From JBICHN01 sp043101845 (GTDB lineage Bacteria > Planctomycetota > Phycisphaerae > Phycisphaerales > UBA5793): 64,000 nucleotides of DNA. The stretch covers positions 2,046,001-2,110,000 of the forward strand of contig JBICHN010000011.1 in the NCBI GenBank assembly GCA_043101845.1, given 5' to 3'. The notes under the pieces are model-generated. The model saw only the letters and a program-made list of their open reading frames with translations. It made no database searches and was not told the origin of the DNA. The position numbers were made by a program, and so were the translations under genes. Below, one piece after another: positions 1 to 7,812 of the stretch; position 1 is the stretch's first letter; each line of letters begins with the position of its first letter.

Positions 1-170
1 GCAATCCCCCCACCACCATCAGCAACAGCGAGGTGAAGAGAAACTGGATCCCGATGACCTTGTGGTCCATCGAAAAGACATACTTGCGCACGAAGCCGAT
101 TTCGTGCGCGTGCGCGTGATCGTGGGCGTGTCCGCCGGCCAGGTGACGATCAGCAGAAACAGTGGCCATG
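1..170 (-). CDS. ctaD: Cytochrome c oxidase subunit I, N-terminal fragment
   Basis: The gene is read on the minus strand from an ATG at 170 and is cut by the window edge after 56 codons. The visible protein begins with a His-rich stretch (GGHAHDHAHAHE) and runs into RKYVFSMDHKVIGIQF, the typical entry to the first membrane helix of haem-copper oxidase subunit I. GAGGA lies a few bases upstream of the ATG. It follows subunit II on the same strand, the usual order for an aa3-type oxidase. The haem and CuB ligands lie outside the window, so the subtype cannot be read here. Confidence 0.9.
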
Positions 171-303
171 GTGTCCTCGTGTGTTTCCGGGACGGACGAG
201 TCGAGTGCATCGATCGCCCGGGGAGTCCAGCTTCATTCCGCGTTGCAATCCGCTCGCAGGGCGGCTGGTCGCGCCGCCGCCCGGCCGAGCGGTACCGTCC
301 GGA

Positions 304-1320
304 TCAATAGTCGTCGTATCCGCCGCCGCCCGAATTCTCCGCCTTCGCGATGCGCGACATGGCGTGAGCGTAAGTCTCCCAGGTCGCGTTCCGTGAAAGC
401 ACACGCTCGGCGAACTCGGGGTCGTCGAAGTCACGCATTTCGAGGAGTTCGTCGTCCGTGCGGTCGAGCACCCAGGGATCGATGTCGCCCGACTTCATCA
501 CGATCAACTGGCCCCGCATCGAGTAGTGGTTCAGGCCGCACAACTCGGCGCAGACGATGTCGTAGTACGCGCGATCCTTGACATCGTCCCATTCGACCTC
601 GAACCAGACTCGGCCCCCGTTCATGCCCGGAACCGCATCGTGCTTCACGCGGAACTCGGGCAGGAAGAACGAGTGAAGCACATCGTTGCTCGTCAGCAGG
701 ATGCGCACCGGCCGGTCCGCGGGAACGCGGATCTCGCCCTGAATGGTGTAGTCGTCAAGTCCCGGAGGATCTTCGCCTTCCCAGCCTTCGGGCATCGTCT
801 CCCGATCGAGCGCCCAGGCGTCGCTCGTATCGTTCGCGGCCCGCATGTCGGCCAGTTTCTCGTAATCGCGCGGGCCGAATACCCCGTCTTCGCCCGGATA
901 CCGGAAGAACCACGCGAACTGCTGCGCGATGCATTCGATACGGACCGCGTCGTCGGGAATGTCGACGCGCATCTCATCCCAGGTGCCCTTACTCACGGCC
1001 GCGAGCAGGACGAGGATGATCGCCGGCGAGATGGTCCAGGCCGCCTCGAGCTTGTTGTTGCCGTGAATGAACTTCGCCCGGCCCCCTTCAGTCGCGCGAT
1101 AGCGCACGGCGCAGTACACGAGGGCGATCTGATAGATGACCAGAATGATCATCGTCAGCCAGAACACCACCCAGTACAGGGCGTCGATCTTGTCCCCGAA
1201 CTCCGTCACCGAGGGGCGTAACGGATGCCACAACGATGGAGTGTCATCCACCGGCTGGGCGAACGCCGACCCGGCGGCGGACAAGGCGAGGAGTACGGCA
1301 GGAAGGGGTGCGACTCTCAC
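304..1320 (-). CDS. ctaC: Cytochrome c oxidase subunit II (CuA subunit)
   Basis: It takes electrons from a soluble donor and passes them to subunit I through the binuclear CuA centre. From the GTG at 1320 the protein has 338 residues: a signal peptide ending near AFAQ (residues 1-22), two membrane helices (about 45-72 and 94-112), and a periplasmic cupredoxin domain. The CuA ligands are visible as H216, C257, E259, C261, H265 and M268 (CAELCGLNHYSM). The reading frame can be extended to a GTG at 1374, but that codon sits in a hairpin and lacks a ribosome site; the GTG at 1320 has GACGAGG upstream and gives a clean signal peptide. An acidic stretch at about residues 146-195 is inserted between the first strands of the CuA domain and the conserved HSFFLPEFR segment. 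There is no C-terminal haem c motif. Confidence 0.95.
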   Translation of the reverse strand: MRVAPLPAVLLALSAAGSAFAQPVDDTPSLWHPLRPSVTEFGDKIDALYWVVFWLTMIILVIYQIALVYCAVRYRATEGGRAKFIHGNNKLEAAWTISPAIILVLLAAVSKGTWDEMRVDIPDDAVRIECIAQQFAWFFRYPGEDGVFGPRDYEKLADMRAANDTSDAWALDRETMPEGWEGEDPPGLDDYTIQGEIRVPADRPVRILLTSNDVLHSFFLPEFRVKHDAVPGMNGGRVWFEVEWDDVKDRAYYDIVCAELCGLNHYSMRGQLIVMKSGDIDPWVLDRTDDELLEMRDFDDPEFAERVLSRNATWETYAHAMSRIAKAENSGGGGYDDY

Positions 1321-1357
1321 GCAGGGCCTCGTCAGTTCTGAACCTGGATTCTGGAAT

Positions 1358-1387
1358 CGCCGGGCGCCGATCACGCGGCGCCCGGCG
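1358..1387 (-). terminator. GC-rich hairpin between cupredoxin gene and coxB
   Basis: A perfect 12-bp stem (1358-1369 pairs with 1376-1387) closes a 6-base loop. It lies downstream of the cupredoxin-like gene and upstream of subunit II on the same strand. No U-run follows, so it may act as a partial terminator or as an mRNA-stabilising element that sets different levels for the two products. Confidence 0.55.
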
Positions 1388-1444
1388 CCTGGGCAAACAA
1401 GTCGATCATCAAGTCATCCCGCGGGCCGACGCGCGGCCGCAGGA

Positions 1445-2167
1445 TCATTGCGGCGGCTGGTAGGTGAATTCGACTTCCGTCGCCTCGCCGTCCTTGACCG
1501 TCACCGTCATCGTCTTCTCGACTGGGGTGAAGCGGTCGAACTCGTGCCACACCGAGATCTCATATTCGCCGGCCGGAAGACCGGTGATCTCGAAGGCGCC
1601 GTCGCGGTTCGTCACCGCGTGATACGGATGCTCGAAGACGGCGATGAACGAAGTCATCCAGCTGTGCACATCGCACTTGAGCGGCATTCCGATTTCGGGC
1701 TTCGAGAAGGTCACCTCGTGCACCATACCCTGGACCGGCTGGCTCACATTGAATCCGGAATTGTTCTCCGGCTTCAGATTGAGATTGTGCGCCGTGTTGT
1801 CAGAGTTGTGGATCTCGACCTTCTGACCAGTCATGGCCGTCACGACATGCGGAACATACTGGCAGCCGATCTGGTCGATCTTGATCGCCTCGGACGGAGT
1901 CTCGGCTTCGACCGGGCTGCTCACATAGACGATGACATTGACGAGCGTCCCCTTCTCCTCGTTGAAGACGAAGCGCTCGTCGAGAAGCGGGTCACCCGTA
2001 TGGGCCTGAACGCAGTAGGCGTCGGCCGTGACGCGAATCGGGCGCTGCTTCGCCATGCGGCCGTCAAACTTGACGACGCCGCTGATCGTGCCGTCGGCGA
2101 AGGTGGGCATCGCCATCGCCGCGCAGGCGAGGCCTCCCAGAGTGATCGATCGAAGCAGATGAGACAT
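1445..2167 (-). CDS. Secreted cupredoxin-like protein with carboxypeptidase-regulatory-type domain
   Basis: This is a 240-residue exported protein, probably a copper-binding electron carrier or copper-handling partner of the adjacent oxidase. A signal peptide covers residues 1-24 (cleavage after FADG or nearby). The cupredoxin-like part carries HNSDNTAHNLNL (H120, H127) and KCDVHSWM (C165, H168, M171), which reads as a type 1 copper site. The C-terminal ~60 residues (NRDGAFEITGLPAGEYEISVWHE) resemble a carboxypeptidase-regulatory-like beta-sandwich. The ATG at 2167 has AAAGGA 10 bases upstream; a longer reading frame to 2206 would destroy the signal peptide. It is the first gene of the minus-strand oxidase arm and diverges from subunit III. 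The role as electron donor is inferred from position only. Confidence 0.75.
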   Translation of the reverse strand: MSHLLRSITLGGLACAAMAMPTFADGTISGVVKFDGRMAKQRPIRVTADAYCVQAHTGDPLLDERFVFNEEKGTLVNVIVYVSSPVEAETPSEAIKIDQIGCQYVPHVVTAMTGQKVEIHNSDNTAHNLNLKPENNSGFNVSQPVQGMVHEVTFSKPEIGMPLKCDVHSWMTSFIAVFEHPYHAVTNRDGAFEITGLPAGEYEISVWHEFDRFTPVEKTMTVTVKDGEATEVEFTYQPPQ

Positions 2168-2238
2168 GGAGATCGTGTCCTTTCGTTGGGTTGGCTGTCG
2201 GATCAACCGATGAAGCGTCCCTCACCGGGACCCGGACC

Positions 2239-2256
2239 TTGTGACTTTATTCACAA
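2239..2256. promoter_or_regulatory. CRP/FNR-family-like operator
   Basis: The sequence TTGTGA-N6-TCACAA is a perfect dyad that matches the CRP-type consensus TGTGA-N6-TCACA. It sits in the 275-bp divergent region between the cupredoxin/subunit II/subunit I arm and the subunit III/IV arm, about 70 bp upstream of the minus-strand start and about 190 bp upstream of the plus-strand start. A Crp/Fnr-type regulator could control both arms from here. No such regulator is encoded in the window. Confidence 0.6.
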
Positions 2257-2442
2257 AGTCCTTGTAAAGCCATGAAGATCGGCGTTCTTCCGCGTCCGGA
2301 AGGCCGATTCAGGAATCACTCGCAAGGGCCGGAATGTTCGGTCCTCGAGCGCCGTGGTCAAGCGGGAACCCGCGGGAACGAGGCGAAATTCCGACTCTTC
2401 CCGAGTGGCGAGTCCGGTCAACGCGGTTACGATGTCCGCCCC

Positions 2443-3411
2443 ATGAGCGCCTCGAATCATCATGCCATCGTCGGTGAAGCCCCGTCCGGACACGGCGAAA
2501 CGATGCCGTCGGCCGTCGGGCTTCCCAATGTCAAACTCTGCATGTGGCTCTTCCTCGTGAGCGAGGTGATGTTCTTCGCCGGACTCATCGGGGCGTATGT
2601 CGTCCTCCGATTCGGCACGCGCGGATGGCCCAACCCGTACGATGTGCTCGCCGTCCGCGTCACGGCCGCGAACACCTTTCTCCTCATCTGCACCTCGGTG
2701 ACGATGGTGAAGGCGTTCCAATGGTCGGACTACGGCAATCACCGCCGGGCGCTCGGGTACCTGGCCGCGACGATCGTCGGTGGCGCCGCGTTCGTGGGCG
2801 TGCAGATCTACGAGTATGGCCACCTCTTTACGCCCCCGAGCGAGCATCTTCTGCATCATGTCGAAGAGCTCATGCACGACGAGGGACTCGAAGTGCCGGG
2901 GCACGGCCACGCGGATTCCGAACACGCCCGGGCGACGGGACATGAAGTCGTTCGTATCGCAAGCGGAGAGACCCTCTCCGAGCGAGCGCAGACGCTCAAT
3001 CGGGCGTACGAAGTGCTCGCCGAGGGTCGGCCCGAGGTCAAGGGATCCGGGACTGGTCTCCGCCGCGCCCAGCAGGCGGCTGCGGAGTGGGACGAGCGGG
3101 TCATCTACGAGGCGGTGCTTCCGCTCCTCGTCGAATACCCCGACGACTCGGCCATCAAGAAGGCCGGCGTCCACCATAACCAGTACCCCGAAGGATTTAT
3201 CCCGGGGCGTGATGTCTTCACCTCGACCTTTTACATCATGACCGGGTTCCACGGGGCGCATGTCGCCGGCGGAGTGGTCATGCTGGCCGTGATCTTCTTC
3301 TTCTACCTGTTCGGGCGCCGCTCGACGATGGCGCTCGAGGTCGCCGGCCTCTACTGGCACTTCGTCGACCTTGTCTGGATCATCCTCTTCACCATCGTCT
3401 ATCTCATGTGA
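2443..3411 (+). CDS. ctaE: Cytochrome c oxidase subunit III with large loop insertion
   Basis: This integral membrane subunit has 322 residues and five predicted helices: about 31-57, 71-92, 103-124, 259-290 and 296-322. Family hallmarks are MWLFLVSEVMFFAGLIGAY, the TFYIMTGFHGAHV helix and YWHFVDLVWIILF. Between helices 3 and 4 lies a hydrophilic, His- and Glu-rich stretch (about residues 130-255) that is roughly 100 residues longer than the usual loop. The ATG at 2443 was chosen over an in-frame ATG at 2272 because the extra residues are not hydrophobic and do not resemble the family. The subunit IV gene follows 10 bp later. Confidence 0.93.
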   Translation: MSASNHHAIVGEAPSGHGETMPSAVGLPNVKLCMWLFLVSEVMFFAGLIGAYVVLRFGTRGWPNPYDVLAVRVTAANTFLLICTSVTMVKAFQWSDYGNHRRALGYLAATIVGGAAFVGVQIYEYGHLFTPPSEHLLHHVEELMHDEGLEVPGHGHADSEHARATGHEVVRIASGETLSERAQTLNRAYEVLAEGRPEVKGSGTGLRRAQQAAAEWDERVIYEAVLPLLVEYPDDSAIKKAGVHHNQYPEGFIPGRDVFTSTFYIMTGFHGAHVAGGVVMLAVIFFFYLFGRRSTMALEVAGLYWHFVDLVWIILFTIVYLM

Positions 3412-3421
3412 CCGGAGCGCC

Positions 3422-3889
3422 ATGGAAGCCGCGACGACCATCCCGAAGGTGACTGAAGGGCACGCCCCGCACCCGAACTATGTCAAGATCTTCATCTGGC
3501 TGATCATCCTGACTGCGATCGAGGTTGCGATTCCTGAAGTCATCCAGATCGAAGAAGAGGGACCGAACTCAAACCTCCCGACGGTGGTCGACGCCGCCGA
3601 GATTGAGACGGCGCCGACGCTGACCGCGGAACAGCGGACCGAGTATCTTGCCGCGTACGAGAAGATCGCGCCCGAACAGACTTACGCGGCGTTGCCGTGG
3701 ACGGCGAAGATCGGGGTGCTCGCCTTCCTCGCGGTCGTCAAGGCGGCGCTTGTCGGCGCCTTCTTCATGCACATGCGATTCGACGGTTGGAAACTCAATG
3801 TCATCATGGCCGTCCCCACCATGCTGTTCTTCGTGATCATCATCCTGACCTTCCCGGATATCGCCATCACCTGGCCGAGCCTGTATTAG
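3422..3889 (+). CDS. Cytochrome c oxidase subunit IV-like protein (COX4_pro type)
   Basis: This 155-residue small oxidase subunit has three predicted helices: about 20-40, 95-116 and 125-146. The second ends in GAFFMHMRFD, a signature of bacterial subunit IV/CyoD-like proteins. A loop of about 50 residues (43-92, Glu-rich) separates helices 1 and 2, whereas the family normally has a short turn there. It starts 10 bp after subunit III and ends just before a strong terminator, so it closes the plus-strand oxidase operon. Confidence 0.85.
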   Translation: MEAATTIPKVTEGHAPHPNYVKIFIWLIILTAIEVAIPEVIQIEEEGPNSNLPTVVDAAEIETAPTLTAEQRTEYLAAYEKIAPEQTYAALPWTAKIGVLAFLAVVKAALVGAFFMHMRFDGWKLNVIMAVPTMLFFVIIILTFPDIAITWPSLY

Positions 3890-3922
3890 CCCGGCTCAAT
3901 CGACGACGAATCGGTTCAAGAC

Positions 3923-3959
3923 CGGCCGCGCGGCTCATCCCGCGCGGCCGCTTTCTTTC
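3923..3959 (+). terminator. Rho-independent terminator after oxidase subunit IV
   Basis: An 11-bp perfect stem (3923-3933 with 3940-3950) and 6-base loop are followed by CTTTCTTTC. It ends the subunit III/IV transcript. Confidence 0.85.
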
Positions 3960-3996
3960 GACGGCGATCATTCCGGCGCGAGTATGATCGGCGACC

Positions 3997-4500
3997 ATGA
4001 CCTATGCGATCGCGACGCTGCTGGCGATTGTCAATCTTCTGGGGCCCGTGCTTACGCTCATCGGGTTGCCGGGAATCTGGGTGATGCTCGCGATCGCCCT
4101 CGCGGCGCAATACTGGCCGGGCGACCTCTTCAGCTGGTGGACGATTGGCGTCTGCGTCGGACTTGGACTGCTTGGCGAACTCATCGAGTTCCTGGCCGGC
4201 TCATTGGGCGCTTCGGGCGCCGGGGGCTCGAAGCGGGCGGCTCTGGGGGCCTTTGCAGGCGGCGTGATCGGGGCGATCGCCGGCTCGGCCACGCCGCCGG
4301 TGATCGGCGCCATCATCTGGGGAGTCGTGGGCGCCGGGCTCGGCGCGATCATCGGCGAAGCCGCGGCGGGACGATCGAGCGATTCGGCCTGGCGGGTCGG
4401 GAAGGCGGCCGCCGTGGGCAAGTTCTGGGCGACAATCGTCAAGACGGCCTTGGCCGTGATCATTTATCTGACCTTGACCGTCGCCGCATTCGTCCACTGA
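3997..4500 (+). CDS. DUF456 family membrane protein
   Basis: This 167-residue, strongly hydrophobic, Gly/Ala-rich protein has four or five predicted helices. Features such as LIGLPGIWVMLAIAL near the N-terminus, the GELIEFLAG segment and the GAFAGGVIGAIAGS / GAGLGAIIGEAAAG glycine-rich helices match DUF456, a family of unknown function. It stands alone between the oxidase terminator and the promoter of the next gene. Confidence 0.75.
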   Translation: MTYAIATLLAIVNLLGPVLTLIGLPGIWVMLAIALAAQYWPGDLFSWWTIGVCVGLGLLGELIEFLAGSLGASGAGGSKRAALGAFAGGVIGAIAGSATPPVIGAIIWGVVGAGLGAIIGEAAAGRSSDSAWRVGKAAAVGKFWATIVKTALAVIIYLTLTVAAFVH

Positions 4501-4575
4501 CAGCCGGAATCGTCGCTACAGCCCGTCAGCGTCGAGAACGGAAAATGGACCGGGTCGAGGATTTGCGGGAATCTC

Positions 4576-4604
4576 TCGACGGTTTCGAGGGGTTGAGGTA
4601 TATT
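4576..4604 (+). promoter_or_regulatory. Candidate sigma70-type promoter
   Basis: TCGACG (4576-4581) and TATATT (4599-4604) are separated by 17 bp, about 85 bp upstream of the monohaem protein start at 4690. The -10 element is strong and the -35 element matches four of six consensus bases. Confidence 0.4.
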
Positions 4605-4689
4605 GCAGATACTCGGGGGGCGGCGCAGTGACGCCGCTCGTGTGTCATTGATTTGGGTTCGTTGTCAACCCGACAAGGGGAAGAAAAAG

Positions 4690-5607
4690 ATGTCCCAGAC
4701 TCGCCTGGTGCTGTCCGGCGCGGTCGCGGCGCTCGGTAGCGCTCTGCTCGTGACTCCTGCCGCAAAGGCGTTCCCCGCGTTCGGCGTGAACGCGGAAGGG
4801 AATTGCTGGTGGTGCCATAGTGACAAGATCGCGACCGATCGAATGGAAGTCTACGACTTCGTCGGTCTCATCGATCCGCAGGAAGCTCCCGGGGTGCCGG
4901 ACCTTGGTCTGTTGAAGTACTTCTCCGTCGAACAGGGCGGGTCTACCTCGCTCAACATTCGTGCGCTCAACGGCGAAGAGAACTACGCGTTCCAGACGAA
5001 GGGCTTCGACGATCTGGATGTGACCGCTTTCGGCGTGCTTCTCTACACGCCCGATCCCACCTGGGATCCATTCCAACTCGCGAACGGCTCGTTCTACTTC
5101 ACCGACAGCGACGGCACCTTTGACGGCTACGACTGGAACACGAGCGATCCGACCGAGGTCGGCTTCGACATCGCCGTCGAATCGGCGTCGAATACCGGCT
5201 ACTACGCCGCGACACTCGCGCTCTCCGGCCGCGATCCGGCCCGACTCGGCTGGTACCAGGAAGAGGTCGTCTATCTCGAGGTCACCGCGAACCCGGATGT
5301 CATTGTCCTCGACTCAACGGACCTCATCCGAGGCCAGCAGGCGACCCTCGCCGTGACGAACGCGACCCCGAACGAGATGGTGTACTTCGCGTACAGCCTT
5401 CGTGGACTCGGCGACACCTTCGTGCCGCAACTCGGAGTGACCATGTCGATTCGAAATCCGACGCTTGGTGGACAGGTCCGTGCGAATCCATCCGGCGCGG
5501 CGCAACTGCGGCAGAACATTCCGCCGGGCACTCCGGCGCGTCCGATCTGGCTGCAGGCCGCTCAGACGGGCCGCATCTCGAACATCATCGCGACCGACAT
5601 CCAGTAA
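4690..5607 (+). CDS. Secreted monohaem c-type protein
   Basis: This 305-residue exported protein has a signal peptide (residues 1-27, cleavage near AKA). A single haem-binding CWWCH motif follows at residues 39-43, which makes it a candidate c-type cytochrome or haem-tethered surface protein. No obvious distal Met ligand could be assigned. The middle region is predicted beta-rich. The last ~100 residues (from LDSTDLIRGQQATLAVTNAT) match a module shared with the secreted proteins at 6450 and 55768. The ATG at 4690 has AAGGGGAAG upstream; the in-frame extension to 4603 is rejected because it lacks a signal peptide. Two hairpins follow the gene. Confidence 0.7.
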   Translation: MSQTRLVLSGAVAALGSALLVTPAAKAFPAFGVNAEGNCWWCHSDKIATDRMEVYDFVGLIDPQEAPGVPDLGLLKYFSVEQGGSTSLNIRALNGEENYAFQTKGFDDLDVTAFGVLLYTPDPTWDPFQLANGSFYFTDSDGTFDGYDWNTSDPTEVGFDIAVESASNTGYYAATLALSGRDPARLGWYQEEVVYLEVTANPDVIVLDSTDLIRGQQATLAVTNATPNEMVYFAYSLRGLGDTFVPQLGVTMSIRNPTLGGQVRANPSGAAQLRQNIPPGTPARPIWLQAAQTGRISNIIATDIQ

Positions 5608-5615
5608 GATCGACG

Positions 5616-5688
5616 AGTCGAAGCCACCTTCGACTTGCCCGAAACGAAGAGCATGCGACAATCGCGGTCGGAAACGGCCGCGATTGTT
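5616..5688 (+). terminator. Tandem hairpins after monohaem protein
   Basis: Two inverted repeats follow the stop codon. The first is an 8-bp perfect stem with a 4-base loop (5616-5635). The second has a 13-14 bp stem with one or two G-U pairs and a GAAA tetraloop (5657-5688), followed by TTCATTCC. The second looks like the working terminator. Confidence 0.75.
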
Positions 5689-5738
5689 CATTCCGGCGAG
5701 TCATCACCGCAGATCGTTCGTGAGAGGAAGATTCGATT

Positions 5739-6212
5739 ATGGCGATTCGAGAAGGTTCTACGGCTCCCGCGTACATCCTCCCCCATGCGCCGGGGAAGAC
5801 GGTGGATCTCGGGAGCGTGTTCGGCAACCACGAGAAGGTCGTGCTCCTCTTCTTTCCGCTGGCGTTCAGCCCGGTCTGCACTACGGAGATGTGCACGATG
5901 CGCGACCAGTGGAAGGAATGGGAAGCGCTCGACGCCAAGGTCTTCGGCGTAACCGCGGACAGCCCGTTCATTACGAAGAAGTTCCGCGAGGAGAACGAGA
6001 TTCCGTTCCCCATCCTGTCGGATTACAACCGTGAGATGAGTTCGGGGTACGGTTGCGTGCATGGCGACCTCAACGGGCTCAAGCGCGTGCCGATGCGCGC
6101 CGCGTTCGTCATCGGTCGTGATCGCAAGGTCGTGTACTCATGGGTCAGTGAAGATCCGAAACAGGAGCCGCCGTACGACGAGGTGAAGAAGGCGGTCGAG
6201 AACGCGAACTGA
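5739..6212 (+). CDS. Peroxiredoxin (AhpC/TSA family, AhpE-like)
   Basis: This 157-residue thiol peroxidase reduces hydroperoxides with its peroxidatic Cys. The active site FPLAFSPVCTTEMCTMRD places the peroxidatic Cys at residue 47 and a second Cys at 52. The CTTExCxxRD pattern is typical of AhpE-like and 1-Cys-type peroxiredoxins. The protein is cytoplasmic, with no signal peptide. GAGAGGAAG lies just upstream of the ATG. It stands as a single gene and no dedicated reductase lies beside it. Confidence 0.92.
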   Translation: MAIREGSTAPAYILPHAPGKTVDLGSVFGNHEKVVLLFFPLAFSPVCTTEMCTMRDQWKEWEALDAKVFGVTADSPFITKKFREENEIPFPILSDYNREMSSGYGCVHGDLNGLKRVPMRAAFVIGRDRKVVYSWVSEDPKQEPPYDEVKKAVENAN

Positions 6213-6449
6213 TTCCGGCCGGGTCTCCAACCATTCGATTCCTTCGATTCGATCCGCTGCGACCTGCAGGTCCGCGATCGAGTTGTGATTGCGCCCACCC
6301 AGAATAGCGAGAGATCTGCCCTTCTCTCAGTGTGCGGAACGGGTATCCATCCAGTATGCGGAGATCCGCGGTCGGAAAAGTCTTCATGAGCGCTGACTTC
6401 CAAGTTATCCTACTGGCGGTGCGATCAACCTGCCGCCAGGAGATCCGTC

Positions 6450-7787
6450 ATGCGTCGATCTGTCGTTCGAATCGCGCACGCAGCGTTCATCGGGGGCGTG
6501 GCGACACTCGGCGCCACCAGCGCCACCGCGCAGGAGTTCGTGTACCGGGTGATCGATCTGGGCGCACGGCCGGACTTTCCTTCACGCAGCACGCAGGCGA
6601 TCAACGAAGCCGGTCAGATCGTCGGATACGATGTGCACACCAACGGACGGCTTCTGCGCGCGTTTGTCTGGGACAACGACGGGTGGACCGACTTCGGCGA
6701 CGGGGAAGACAGCCGCGCCTTCGATATCAATGATCTTGGTCAGATCGTTGGTGACTCCGACTACACCGCAGCGCTCTGGGAGAACGGCGCGGAGACGCTC
6801 CTCGCCGATCCGCGACCATTCTGGAGCCAGGCCTGGTCGATCAACAACCACGGACTCATTGTGGGTCATCATCGCGTCGACGCGCTGAACGACTATGACC
6901 GCGCCGCGATCTTCGACGTTCAGGGTGGTGTTCAGTTGCTCAATGTGCTTGGCAACAACTACGACAGCTATGTCTACGCGTCAAACAACGGCGGTTCGTT
7001 CGTCGGGAAGGCCGAGGTCAATTTTCAGGGGCAGTCGATCGGCATCGGTCTCTTGAACGGAACGCCCCGAATGCTTCCGCCGCTCGGCGCGAGTGAGTGC
7101 GCCGTCGCGGTCGCGGTGAATGAACAGAATGTGAGTTGTGGATTCACGACCTATGGCGCCTGCTGGCCGAGCCGGGCGGCGATGTGGGACGAAATGGGTG
7201 TCGGCCGAATTCTCAGCGCGATTGGCGCGAGTTCCGGCGCGAAGGACCTGAATGATCATCTGGAGGTCGTCGGCTGGGCGACGCGCACCGGCGGCGCGAC
7301 GGTCGCCACGCTGTGGCGGAATGGCGTCGTCTTCGAATTGACGGAACTCCTCGCCGATGGCGAGACGCCGCCGCCGCTGGAAGTCGCGACCGGCGTCAAC
7401 AACGCCGGTCTGATCAGCGTCGACGAGGCGACCGGCGGGGCGAGTCTGCTCGTGCCCGAGCCGTCACCCCGGCTGTCTCTCGATTCGATCGACCCGGCCC
7501 GGGCCGGAACGGCGAACACGATCGTCGTGCGAAACGCGACGCCCGGCGCGATCGTGTATCTGGGTCTCGGAACGACCGAGGGCGCCACCTCCATTCCGGG
7601 GTGCCCAGGACTCTTCGCGGGTGTGGATCCGGTCCGGTTGACGCTACGCGCTGTCGCGGATTCGAACGGCGCCGCCAGCTTCAGCTTCGTCGTGCCGTCA
7701 TTCATGTCGGACGCGACGGGAATCGCGCAGGCGATCGAGCCGGGCTCGTGTCGAGTCTCACCCGTCGGCCACATCTATTTCGAGTGA
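6450..7787 (+). CDS. Secreted HAF-repeat protein with shared C-terminal module
   Basis: This 445-residue exported protein has a signal peptide over residues 1-27 (ATAQ). It contains repeated segments of the extracellular HAF type: AINEAGQIVGYD, DINDLGQIVGDS, SINNHGLIVGHH and DLNDHLEVVGWA, each followed by a strand ending in LW or FVW. Such repeats likely fold as a beta-propeller. The last ~105 residues, starting at RLSLDSIDPARAG, match the C-terminal module of the proteins at 4690 and 55768 (RNATPGAIVYLGLG, then CPGL, then AIEPGSC). Function is unknown. AGGAG lies upstream of the ATG. Confidence 0.65.
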   Translation: MRRSVVRIAHAAFIGGVATLGATSATAQEFVYRVIDLGARPDFPSRSTQAINEAGQIVGYDVHTNGRLLRAFVWDNDGWTDFGDGEDSRAFDINDLGQIVGDSDYTAALWENGAETLLADPRPFWSQAWSINNHGLIVGHHRVDALNDYDRAAIFDVQGGVQLLNVLGNNYDSYVYASNNGGSFVGKAEVNFQGQSIGIGLLNGTPRMLPPLGASECAVAVAVNEQNVSCGFTTYGACWPSRAAMWDEMGVGRILSAIGASSGAKDLNDHLEVVGWATRTGGATVATLWRNGVVFELTELLADGETPPPLEVATGVNNAGLISVDEATGGASLLVPEPSPRLSLDSIDPARAGTANTIVVRNATPGAIVYLGLGTTEGATSIPGCPGLFAGVDPVRLTLRAVADSNGAASFSFVVPSFMSDATGIAQAIEPGSCRVSPVGHIYFE

Positions 7788-7812
7788 GGTCGTCTCGACG
7801 CTCGGAGCGTGT

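Noticed and set aside
2251..3441. 396-codon open frame on the minus strand
   Set aside because: Antisense to subunit III of the oxidase. Charged, repetitive translation without a domain.
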